IMG/VR virus record: IMGVR_UViG_3300015198_000006
Coordinates: 1-31,127 of that record
From: a virus
Reading direction: 5' to 3' (one strand)
Length of the DNA: 31,127 bases
In this document: positions 7,962 to 15,380 of the stretch, piece by piece
Layout: every line of letters starts with the position of its first letter
Position numbering within the stretch: the stretch's first letter is position 1
Program-made: the position numbers and the translations under genes
Notes under the pieces: model-generated
The model's database searches: none
What the model was told of the DNA's origin: nothing
What the model saw: only the letters and a program-made list of their open reading frames with translations

Positions 7962-10569
7962 TCAAAAGCGTCGGACCCCATTCAACTTGTGTTCCAGCTA
8001 AGGTCGGATTCAAAGCCGACTGAAACGACAATTTTCCTAAGGCTACGGCAGATAGACTAATGAGGCGTTTTAGTTTATTCGGTGCACTGAGATGGTTGTA
8101 TTGCGTCACTGCACGAGATGCGATAACCGTGTTCTGCGGAGCATCCGTATAGACGGTCGCCTCAGCGTCTAAGTAGTACATCTTTGTACTACTGCGGGTA
8201 TACAACTTGTTATTTACGGGAATAAGGTTCTTAATATCGCTAGATGTTAGGCCTGGAACGATGTTGAACGACCATGCGAGTGTACCGGATTCTTTCGACA
8301 TCGACAGGATGAAAATACCAAATATTGCACCGCTGTTATTTAATGGACTATCAGCATCGAGCTTGGCCTTTGTGGCGTATAGCTGCGGGTTATTCAGCGT
8401 GCCGAATGCAACGTATTGCCCGGTCCACGGCCAGAATGCCACCGAAGAAAACGACAGGATACCAAGAAACTGGATAGCCTCTCCGATGTTGGTGTCTTCC
8501 AATGACTGGAAGTTTAAGCCCGTCAAATCAAAGCCGCGTACGCCGCGTTGGGTGTTGATCACCGGACGGTTGTACAACAGGCTTGTCGGATCGTTCGTAC
8601 CAAATGCATATAAGTCAATGAACGCCAAGCCGGTAAGATCCGCTGACGTTTGATATAGCAGCGTGCGTCGTGGGTAGCAAATCACCATACGGTTCTTGAC
8701 AGCAACCATCGTGGTTACTGGCAGTCCGCTATCATCATGGGTACTTGAGTTAATGAACGCAGCTTCATTTTCACCTGAGAAGTACGTTAGGTTCAACTGA
8801 TGCCGCGCTACGTACCACGGCGTCTGCGCAAGATCGGGTGACACAAATGCTGCATAACTCAATACGTTACCTGCTGCGTCCGATGTGAGCGTGGCGACAA
8901 TACGCGTGTTAGCGCGTAACGAAGGGAGCATAGTCGCTACGTTTTGGAGATTCGCAATATTTCCGCCAACTGTTAAGTAGTATGTAGTGCTGGCGGTAAG
9001 TCCCGTAAGGTCTGTTTTAAACAGCGCAGACGTATTACTTTGCGTACCACCTTGCGATATTTTACCAGATGAGATGATTATATTAGTACCATCTAAATTT
9101 ATAACAGATGCAGCGATAGGTGTGAGTGCAAGGACCAAAGTTTGGCCATTGATATTTTGTGTAGGAGATAGATCTACACGCACCAAGTTTCCGATGTTTG
9201 TATATACGAATCCAGTAGTTTGCTTTACTCCGTTGATATAGAGGATAGCTGGGACATCCGTATTGGTGGCATCGGCATAGTTCATTGTCGTTTGAACTTG
9301 CGATACTGGATTAGCCGCAGTTACCGTCTGCGTGGTTACGTTAAAATTTATCTGTGCGAGTCCGCCACTGTCGATTAAATCAAATTGACCCGTAACAGTG
9401 GACGTAGTTCTCCGCATAATCGAGCTGTTAACGCGAAGTACAAATCCTGACGGTCTGAATGCTAGCGGAAAATCTAAAGTCGCTGAAGTCGGAAACGACG
9501 TTTTAAATTGATATCTAACCGCGTCTCCCGTGAACGTCACTCCACCTGGATCGAGAAGCACTCCTGACACGATTGTCACGGCAGGTTTTGCCAGAAAGCG
9601 AACACGAACGAGCCCACCATCAGGAATAGAAACGTTAGCCCCTCCTGTTATGCGAGTGTAGCCTACGGTGCTCCACACCGGGGTAATAGACGCGTACACC
9701 GCAGCAGGAATCGACGGTTCTATCCAACCTCCACCGGGAGTAAGGTACTCAGTGATATAGCCTGAGTAGTTGCCGTTTAAATCAGAGAGATCGGTAAACA
9801 ACTCAGGAACCGTTATTGCGTACACTCCGCCAGTTGTAGCACGTGTGTAGTACATCGTACCGTTTTGTTCGATGTCCGCTACTGAACGGCTATTCCAAAT
9901 ACGTGCGCGTCCGATACCTGAGAATGCAACGTTGCCATCTGCACGGCTAATCCATAGCTTCTCAGCAGCATACTCGGATGCCGGAGTGTAGCTTTTTTGA
10001 ACGCCGATAATACCTGTGCCCTGGCCGTATGCCCATTGCGGGTAATTGCCAAGCGACCAATCGGTAGGTGTCGCTGGATCACATACGTACGTCGGTTCAT
10101 TGGGACGGTTGTCCCAAATATGCAAGCGGTTGATGAATGGGCTAGCGACCGAATTGCGTCCGTGTTGGATAATCGCGTATTGATATCCTTGGTACACGCC
10201 GTAGTTCAGCAGCGTCCATTGGCCAAAGGTTCCCGCATATCCGAGTGTGTCATCGGGCGTGTCGAAGAGTAATGTGGTAACAGTCGACGCAACGTTGCCG
10301 ATATGCGTAACCACCGTACCGCGTTCACCGAACGTAAAGAATTTTCCTTTGCTGTAAAGAAGTCCCTGTGAATTGGTGGCCAGAGTCCCGCCAACATCCA
10401 ACAGCGGTGGCCGTGTCTTTAGGTTTCCATTGACTGTTACGATGCAGTTTGTGAGTTCCCGAAATGCGGAGAATTTATCCTCTCCGATATTTTGAAAAAC
10501 CCCTTGACGTGTATCGAGACCGGATTTCCATTGCTCAGTATACGCTGTTTGGAGTTCAGGAGGTTTCAT
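7885..10569 (-). CDS. Tail tubular protein B-like (T7 gp12-type), 894 aa as read
   Basis: The N-terminus MKPPELQTAYTEQWKSGLDT followed by DKFSAFRELTNCIVTVNGNL and KTRPPLLDVGG is the typical opening of T7 gp12-like tail nozzle proteins. The middle is a long beta-propeller/beta-sandwich type region; SVAFWPWTGQYVAFGTLNN and MVAVKNRMVICYPRRTLLYQ are characteristic of this family. It follows the tail-tube-A gene with a 4-nt ATGA overlap, the same order as gp11-gp12. It should form the nozzle below the gp11-like ring. The last about 22 residues look out of frame; a +1 shift near 7957 would replace them with a better end terminating at 7839 (about 908 aa). Confidence 0.88.
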   Translation of the reverse strand: MKPPELQTAYTEQWKSGLDTRQGVFQNIGEDKFSAFRELTNCIVTVNGNLKTRPPLLDVGGTLATNSQGLLYSKGKFFTFGERGTVVTHIGNVASTVTTLLFDTPDDTLGYAGTFGQWTLLNYGVYQGYQYAIIQHGRNSVASPFINRLHIWDNRPNEPTYVCDPATPTDWSLGNYPQWAYGQGTGIIGVQKSYTPASEYAAEKLWISRADGNVAFSGIGRARIWNSRSVADIEQNGTMYYTRATTGGVYAITVPELFTDLSDLNGNYSGYITEYLTPGGGWIEPSIPAAVYASITPVWSTVGYTRITGGANVSIPDGGLVRVRFLAKPAVTIVSGVLLDPGGVTFTGDAVRYQFKTSFPTSATLDFPLAFRPSGFVLRVNSSIMRRTTSTVTGQFDLIDSGGLAQINFNVTTQTVTAANPVSQVQTTMNYADATNTDVPAILYINGVKQTTGFVYTNIGNLVRVDLSPTQNINGQTLVLALTPIAASVINLDGTNIIISSGKISQGGTQSNTSALFKTDLTGLTASTTYYLTVGGNIANLQNVATMLPSLRANTRIVATLTSDAAGNVLSYAAFVSPDLAQTPWYVARHQLNLTYFSGENEAAFINSSTHDDSGLPVTTMVAVKNRMVICYPRRTLLYQTSADLTGLAFIDLYAFGTNDPTSLLYNRPVINTQRGVRGFDLTGLNFQSLEDTNIGEAIQFLGILSFSSVAFWPWTGQYVAFGTLNNPQLYATKAKLDADSPLNNSGAIFGIFILSMSKESGTLAWSFNIVPGLTSSDIKNLIPVNNKLYTRSSTKMYYLDAEATVYTDAPQNTVIASRAVTQYNHLSAPNKLKRLISLSAVALGKLSFQSALNPTLAGTQVEWGPTLLNTTCSFHGHGIGSIHIIDSQYRCRI

Positions 10570-11507
10570 CGAATCACCGGGGCGGTATTCCAGTTAGGAA
10601 CACGGCGATCGCTCGTATCATAATTATCATCGAAAGCTGCTTCTGTATCCGCGATAATGGCTTCCCCTGTATTCTGCCAACCTTTGAGATCACTGATACG
10701 CTGATTGCCCTTTTTCTCCCAGCGACTAGCTTGATAGTCGTCTGATTGCTGCGCGTACATCTCCGCTACGGCGTAGTACACAATTGCTTTAGCATCAACG
10801 ACAGACGTCAATTGATCGATTAACGTGGTATTGCTTTGCTGGTTATACATCCACGTAGGTGTAACATTATACGTTACACGAACGACATATCGCTTATCCG
10901 CGATAGGCCAAATGCTACATGCATCTTGTGCAGGTTCGTAGGTGTACGGGCGTCCGCGATTATTTTGACGAAGACCATCTGCGCTATTTAGGTCCGATGC
11001 CAACCTGACGGCAGACACGCCATTGAATACGTCGTTCAATTGTGTTTCAGCAGTTAAGTCTGACCAGCGATCTAGATCAAAGCGCGTTGGCAGTATTGCT
11101 TTAACAAGCGGCATGTACGCGTATTTTTGATCATCCCAATACGCCGTTTCAATAATCCCGCCCGGCCCGACATTACTGATCGGAAACGTAGCGAGATCCG
11201 GCGCAACCCATGTATCGGCTGGCGAAAGGTACGTGCCTGGATGAAACTGATTCGGGTATTTTTTCTTGGACCAATAACATTCTTCGAGCAGACGGTACGA
11301 AATCGTTTGCTGATCCATATCAAGCGGCACAGATGCACGGCGCTGTAAACTAATCCAACGCGACATGCCTGCAACTTTTAAACTAGCGTCATCGATCAAC
11401 AGATTTACGCGGTTGTACTCTTGCGAACCGAGTAAGGCGTCCGTCGTGTATCCTGCCGATTGGAATATCTCACGACGAATTTCCTGCCGGGATAGAAACA
11501 AGTCCAT
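10566..11507 (-). CDS. Tail tubular protein A-like (T7 gp11-type), 313 aa
   Basis: The protein starts MDLFLSRQEIRREIFQSAGY. It has a helical N-terminal part, a central region (VTYNVTPTWMYNQQSNTTLI) and a C-terminal helical segment (VYYAVAEMYAQQSDDYQASR WEKKGN) typical of head-tail adaptor/tail-tube-A proteins. Length is longer than T7 gp11 (about 200 aa), which is common in relatives. The stop/start overlap with the gp12-like gene and the order capsid, A, B support the assignment. It would ring the portal and hold the nozzle. Confidence 0.82.
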   Translation of the reverse strand: MDLFLSRQEIRREIFQSAGYTTDALLGSQEYNRVNLLIDDASLKVAGMSRWISLQRRASVPLDMDQQTISYRLLEECYWSKKKYPNQFHPGTYLSPADTWVAPDLATFPISNVGPGGIIETAYWDDQKYAYMPLVKAILPTRFDLDRWSDLTAETQLNDVFNGVSAVRLASDLNSADGLRQNNRGRPYTYEPAQDACSIWPIADKRYVVRVTYNVTPTWMYNQQSNTTLIDQLTSVVDAKAIVYYAVAEMYAQQSDDYQASRWEKKGNQRISDLKGWQNTGEAIIADTEAAFDDNYDTSDRRVPNWNTAPVIR

Positions 11508-11548
11508 CCCGGCATGGTAACCAATCGCCCACTTACGTCAAGCCGATG

Positions 11549-12370
11549 TTATTTCTTAACCGCCTTAGATTTCTCCCAGGCATTGAAGTCATTCGTGATC
11601 TGCCGCAACTCGGATACCTTTTGGTGCAGTGCTGGGATCTGACCCAGCGAAGCCGCATTGAGGTTCTTGTTCCCGTATAACTGTGCCACGGATGCCGCAA
11701 CCAAAGGATCGTGGCCTTTTTCAACCAAGAAACCCTGTAGTTCGCCAACCAGATCATCACCGAGATCAACGAGTCCAAGATTCTGATCTTCGTGCGAACC
11801 AAAGATTGGAATCTCTTCAATGTCAATTTCGCCAGGGGTCATCGGGTCAGCGATGGCAGCAAGGCGTTCGAGTTCGACCAGCGTTGGTTTGTGTCGTTTT
11901 TCAGACAACATCTGCGCCTTGAGGCTGTTCCAAGCGCGTGCTTGGTCGTTGACGACTTTGACAAAGCGATTGGTCACGCCGACACCGTAGATCTTTTCAA
12001 AGATCGACTGCTTACCAGAGGCCAGCATGTACACATAGTTCTTCTCGCATCGAGCCTGCTCGGCCATCAGCACATAACGGGATAGGGGAACTTCGCGTGG
12101 CTGCTGAGGGGCGCCAGTCAAAGGGTGGTAAAGCCAAGTGTCTTTGATTTCGCCAGAGCCACCGCGACGCTGGTAGACTGCTTTCAGCAAGGGCCACTCA
12201 TACAAGGGGCGCGTGGCGCTGATGCTACCGCGATCGTCCGTGGTGAAGACCATTTCGCACATGACGCCGAACGTCACTTGCTTCATATCGTGGAGATGAA
12301 CCTGTTCATCACCGCCGAACACGACCATCGGTTCGGACTTTTTAACGGGGGCTACGGGAGCAGTTGACAT
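11549..12370 (-). CDS. Hypothetical protein between capsid and tail genes (273 aa)
   Basis: A well-formed soluble protein, MSTAPVAPVKKSEPMVVFGG..., with a beta-rich first third (FGVMCEMVFTTDDRGSISAT), a helical middle (SRYVLMAEQARCEKNYVYML) and a C-terminal coiled-coil-like part ending NDFNAWEKSKAVKK. I do not recognise the family. Gene order between the capsid and tail-tube A suggests a head-completion or virion assembly role. Its start overlaps the end of the 56-aa gene by 29 nt, and 41 nt separate its stop from the tail-tube-A start. Confidence 0.72.
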   Translation of the reverse strand: MSTAPVAPVKKSEPMVVFGGDEQVHLHDMKQVTFGVMCEMVFTTDDRGSISATRPLYEWPLLKAVYQRRGGSGEIKDTWLYHPLTGAPQQPREVPLSRYVLMAEQARCEKNYVYMLASGKQSIFEKIYGVGVTNRFVKVVNDQARAWNSLKAQMLSEKRHKPTLVELERLAAIADPMTPGEIDIEEIPIFGSHEDQNLGLVDLGDDLVGELQGFLVEKGHDPLVAASVAQLYGNKNLNAASLGQIPALHQKVSELRQITNDFNAWEKSKAVKK

Positions 12371-12512
12371 GCTTGTCTTGTTTCTTCTTGAGGTTGTTCA
12401 AGTATCTTTCGGGATGAAGGATACGCATGAGGCGATAACGATAGGCGCTGTACTCGGAAGTCCGCGATGGCGGGGGTGGACCGAGTAAGAGATGGGCTTG
12501 CTCGGGGGTCAT
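12342..12512 (-). CDS. Small basic protein (56 aa)
   Basis: This short frame reads MTPEQAHLLLGPPPPSRTSE and continues through a Tyr/Arg-rich helix (YSAYRYRLMRILHPERYLNN) to a Lys-rich tail. Its ATG overlaps the stop of the 63-aa gene as ATGA, and its end overlaps the 273-aa gene start by 29 nt. The regular composition and the coupled start argue that it is real. Function unknown. Confidence 0.6.
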   Translation of the reverse strand: MTPEQAHLLLGPPPPSRTSEYSAYRYRLMRILHPERYLNNLKKKQDKHVNCSRSPR

Positions 12513-12700
12513 GGAGTTTGGTATTTAAGAACATCTGCTAGTTGATCGATGTCCCGCTTCATGTTTCTTGGTCGGGCTTTGTATATGTACGGCACCATAT
12601 TACTTTCAATGACAACCGCGTCTTCCGCTATGCGCTTCGATAGTGCGCGAAAAACGTCAAGATCGGCTTCGACATCGTAAGGGTTTTCGTCAGGCGTCAT
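12509..12700 (-). CDS. Small helical protein (63 aa)
   Basis: Start chosen at ATG 12700 (MTPDENPYDVEADLDVFRAL); a longer in-frame start at 12796 would run through the 55-aa gene in another frame. The product is acidic at the N-terminus and basic after residue 45, ending DVLKYQTP. It overlaps the 55-aa gene by 11 nt and the 56-aa gene by 4 nt. It belongs to a run of three micro-genes between capsid terminator and the 273-aa gene. Function unknown. Confidence 0.6.
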   Translation of the reverse strand: MTPDENPYDVEADLDVFRALSKRIAEDAVVIESNMVPYIYKARPRNMKRDIDQLADVLKYQTP

Positions 12701-12857
12701 CGTCTTCTTCCTCAAACTCAGTAACAAGGATAACGGATTCGTGGTCTTCGCGTACGCACACGGTTTCCAGTTCCAACACCGCGTCTCCGACGCCAAGTAG
12801 CAGCCGCGAAAAAGGAGAGCACTTGTCTAGGATTTTTTGTAGGTCTTGAACAGTCAT
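12690..12857 (-). CDS. Small acidic protein (55 aa)
   Basis: The frame from ATG 12857 encodes MTVQDLQKILDKCSPFSRLL and ends with a run of Glu/Asp (EFEEEDDDA). It follows the capsid terminator at 12897-12931 and overlaps the next start by 11 nt. No SD-like purine run is obvious before the ATG. Function unknown; small acidic proteins here could be assembly chaperones, but nothing proves it. Confidence 0.58.
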   Translation of the reverse strand: MTVQDLQKILDKCSPFSRLLLGVGDAVLELETVCVREDHESVILVTEFEEEDDDA

Positions 12858-12896
12858 AGTCAGATACTAACTAGGTTATCAACTTTTGTCAAGGGA

Positions 12897-12931
12897 CAAA
12901 AAGAAACCCACCCGGATGGCCGGATGGGTTT
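12897..12931 (-). terminator. Rho-independent terminator after the capsid gene
   Basis: In the leftward transcript the arms AAACCCATCCGG and CCGGGTGGGTTT pair over 12 bp (one G-U) around a CCAT loop, followed by CTTTTTG. It lies 34 nt past the capsid stop. It should end much of the head-gene transcript and give a step down in expression for the small genes and tail genes beyond. Confidence 0.85.
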
Positions 12932-12964
12932 TGATATTGGCATAACACCAATAACAGCAAACAC

Positions 12965-14110
12965 TTATCCGGGAAACATTCCAAGTCCACCGAAGGAAGT
13001 CGTGAAGACCCCGGCGCTATTTGGAACAGTCAAGGCTAGCGTAAGCTCGCCATGGTACGACGTAAACTGCGTACGCTGATTGTACGGCATTGGATGCGGA
13101 ACAACGACGTCACTCAGCACAGGAACCATGAACAGGTAGTCCGAGCAGAACGCATAGCCGCGGGTCAACCAACCAGCGGTTGGATCTTCACGATGCAGTT
13201 CTTCGAAAATTGGTTCGCGTACGATGAGGATATCCTCGTACATGAAGCAATCCTGAGGAAGACCGATCTTGTACTTCTCACCCGCAGCAGCGGCGTGATC
13301 GCGCATAGAACGGTAGTCCCACTTACCTGCAACTGTATTACCCGCTACGCCACCAGCACTGGCACCAGTGAACACGTTCATCAATAGTTCGTACATGTAG
13401 TCGCCTACACAAACGAAGTCGACCTTCTTGCCGTTGGCGCGACGATTCAACAGGGTGATGAAGTTACTGATGTTCGACAGGATATTATCACCCGTCCAAC
13501 CAGTTGACACACGATGCTGGAAGATCACGTTACTGCGGCTCAAACCACCGATGGTACCACCAGTTGGATTGGTCAAAGGAAGCAGACCATCAAAGCCGAT
13601 GAAAGCCTTGGGCTGATCCACATTCGACTTCATTAAAGCCTTAGCGGTTTCGATGCGCATGTTGTACTTGATGTCTTCAGCGTTCTCTTTGATCACGTTG
13701 ACAACGCGCTCAAGGGCTTCGGACGAACGACCACCTGGACGGATACCCCGGTTGTAGTCGACACGAATACCCGTGCGTTCGATGAAGTCGAACGGCATGG
13801 TGTCGCCGAAATGCAGCTTGCCGACATAGAAGCGCATAGCGTCGCCGGTGTAGCGTTCTTCGAACGGCAGAATGTCCAAGCCATCCCACCAAGTCAGGCG
13901 CTGATTACGCAGCCCCTTAACATTGAAACGGTAGCCGCCACGAACGGGGTCGCCGTTCTTCTTGGCTTTGCGCATCATGAAGTTGTAGGTCGGAGTATCG
14001 ATGCGATCCAATGGGATCACTTCATCGCGATTAGCGACTTTTTCCGAGAGGGTGGCATAGACAAGATAATCGAGTTCATCTTGCGTGAGGGAGTCATTAG
14101 TAATGGGCAT
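12965..14110 (-). CDS. Major capsid protein, N4 gp56-like family (381 aa)
   Basis: The protein starts MPITNDSLTQDELDYLVYAT and has the features of N4 gp56-type HK97-fold capsids: an N-terminal segment (IDTPTYNFMMRKAKKNGDPV), FNVKGLRNQRLTWWDGLDIL, a long helix (EALERVVNVIKENAEDIKYN), and a C-terminal domain with FVCVGDYMYELLMNVF and DVVVPHPMPYNQRTQFTSYH. The gene lies just after the scaffold-like gene and before the tail genes, the expected position. The SD is GCAGGAC, 6 nt from the ATG, inside a box almost identical to that of the 353-aa gene. A terminator follows. Confidence 0.88.
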   Translation of the reverse strand: MPITNDSLTQDELDYLVYATLSEKVANRDEVIPLDRIDTPTYNFMMRKAKKNGDPVRGGYRFNVKGLRNQRLTWWDGLDILPFEERYTGDAMRFYVGKLHFGDTMPFDFIERTGIRVDYNRGIRPGGRSSEALERVVNVIKENAEDIKYNMRIETAKALMKSNVDQPKAFIGFDGLLPLTNPTGGTIGGLSRSNVIFQHRVSTGWTGDNILSNISNFITLLNRRANGKKVDFVCVGDYMYELLMNVFTGASAGGVAGNTVAGKWDYRSMRDHAAAAGEKYKIGLPQDCFMYEDILIVREPIFEELHREDPTAGWLTRGYAFCSDYLFMVPVLSDVVVPHPMPYNQRTQFTSYHGELTLALTVPNSAGVFTTSFGGLGMFPG

Positions 14111-14136
14111 GGGAGAGTCCTGCGGATTTTATCCGC
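14111..14136 (-). promoter_or_regulatory. Capsid translation-start region with hairpin
   Basis: In the leftward mRNA, GCGGAT and ATCCGC pair around AAA (14122-14136) just before AGGACTCTCCCATG. The hairpin covers the scaffold stop codon and sits directly upstream of the capsid SD. It may shield or present the SD or mark an RNA processing site. The following box matches the start region of the 353-aa virion gene in 15 of 16 bases. Confidence 0.55.
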
Positions 14137-15331
14137 CAGATAGAAACGAGATGGCAGCTTTGGCACCCGTCTCAGGCCCCTTGCTTGAAGCAGCGCGTGT
14201 ACCCGTTCCCGACACAGGGCGTGTCGTGTTTGCGGGACTAGCTGCGACAGGCTTGGTTGCCTGAAGCGATTTCTGAACTTCTTTGTGTGCGCGTACGTGC
14301 AGATCGCGTTGTATCGAAGGAGAAAGGGTCTTGTAGAGCGCGACTGGATTGTGCTGTGGGTACTTGTCACGAAGGCTGTTGACTAGGCGCGGCCATAGTT
14401 TGTCAGCGACATACTTGGCGTGATCCTTGACACCGTCCTTCGTAAGTTCCTCACCAAGTCGATCGGCTTCATAGCTCTGTTCGACTGCGTGGCGAGGATC
14501 CTCTTGTTCCGGCCGCTGAGTTACCTGCTGCTCTTGGCGAGGTTGAATCGCCATAGGAGCAGGCTTCTTCTCTTTAAGCTTGCTGACAAGCTTCTCCAAA
14601 CGTGTGAGGTCATAATCCTCTTTCGTTTGTGTAAGCGCGTCTTCAAGTTCTTTGAGTACCGACTCTGATGTACCACTAGCTTCCAGACCCAATGACTTCC
14701 TTACCGTATCCATGGCAGTCAGCACGCTTGATACCGCTTGCTGATCGCCCGCTTTCGGTTTGCCCGTGAAGATGCGATTGAGCGCAGCGTTGAATCGAAT
14801 CGATCCTGCTACGGCTTTATCGCCATCTTGGCCGAGGTCAGCGAGATCAGCGCGAACGCCGTGCTCATCAACCACAGCCGCAAACTCGCGGCCCTGCTGT
14901 ACGATTGGATCGTTCTCAAAGCGGGTTTCCGATTCCTTCCACTTACCGTGGAGTTCACGAATACGCTTCTCGGCCTTACGGCCAGTGAGTTTACGATCTC
15001 GTTCAGAATAGTCTTCACCGAAAGCTTCGTCATCTTTGACCTCAGATTTCGATTCCTCTTTAGGAGGTACCGCTGGATCAGTGACTTTCTTAGCTTCAGG
15101 CTTGGTTGCTTTTTCAGACTTCTTTCCCGTTAGATAATCAACTGCGTTTTGCGCCGTTGCATCATCAGGAGGTCCAACGCCGCTTGATTCCGCGCCGTCC
15201 GTAACTGCCGTTTCGGTGGTTTGGTTACCTAGTTGCGTGTCGTTAGCTGCCGAGCTAACACCTGAATCCGTAGTGGAGTCAAGCGATTCACTGGTGGACG
15301 AGCCCAGTGTTACGTCCGTTTCGTCTGGCAT
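14129..15331 (-). CDS. Scaffold-like head assembly protein (400 aa)
   Basis: A very polar, charged protein (MPDETDVTLGSSTSESLDST...) with a Ser/Thr/Asp-rich N-terminus, helical Lys/Glu/Gln-rich middle (EDYSERDRKLTGRKAEKRIR, LEDALTQTKEDYDLTRLEKL), and a Pro/Thr/Ser linker before a short conserved-looking end AKAAISFLSGG. Position between portal and capsid, charge and predicted helicity are those of phage scaffold proteins; the C-terminal tail could be the capsid- or portal-binding segment. No SD is seen before ATG 15331; the upstream TATACGTATCTTAT region could instead give a transcript start near the ATG. No protease motif is visible. Confidence 0.75.
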   Translation of the reverse strand: MPDETDVTLGSSTSESLDSTTDSGVSSAANDTQLGNQTTETAVTDGAESSGVGPPDDATAQNAVDYLTGKKSEKATKPEAKKVTDPAVPPKEESKSEVKDDEAFGEDYSERDRKLTGRKAEKRIRELHGKWKESETRFENDPIVQQGREFAAVVDEHGVRADLADLGQDGDKAVAGSIRFNAALNRIFTGKPKAGDQQAVSSVLTAMDTVRKSLGLEASGTSESVLKELEDALTQTKEDYDLTRLEKLVSKLKEKKPAPMAIQPRQEQQVTQRPEQEDPRHAVEQSYEADRLGEELTKDGVKDHAKYVADKLWPRLVNSLRDKYPQHNPVALYKTLSPSIQRDLHVRAHKEVQKSLQATKPVAASPANTTRPVSGTGTRAASSKGPETGAKAAISFLSGG

Positions 15332-15361
15332 ATAAGATACGTATACAAACGCTCACTTACA

Positions 15362-15380
15362 AATCAACACCCAGTTGATT
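15362..15380 (-). other. Hairpin at the portal stop codon
   Basis: A perfect 7-bp inverted repeat, AATCAAC and GTTGATT, separated by 5 nt, starts within the portal TAA. In the leftward RNA it is followed by TTGT. This could be a weak terminator, a 3'-end stabiliser or a processing site between portal and scaffold genes. Confidence 0.5.
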
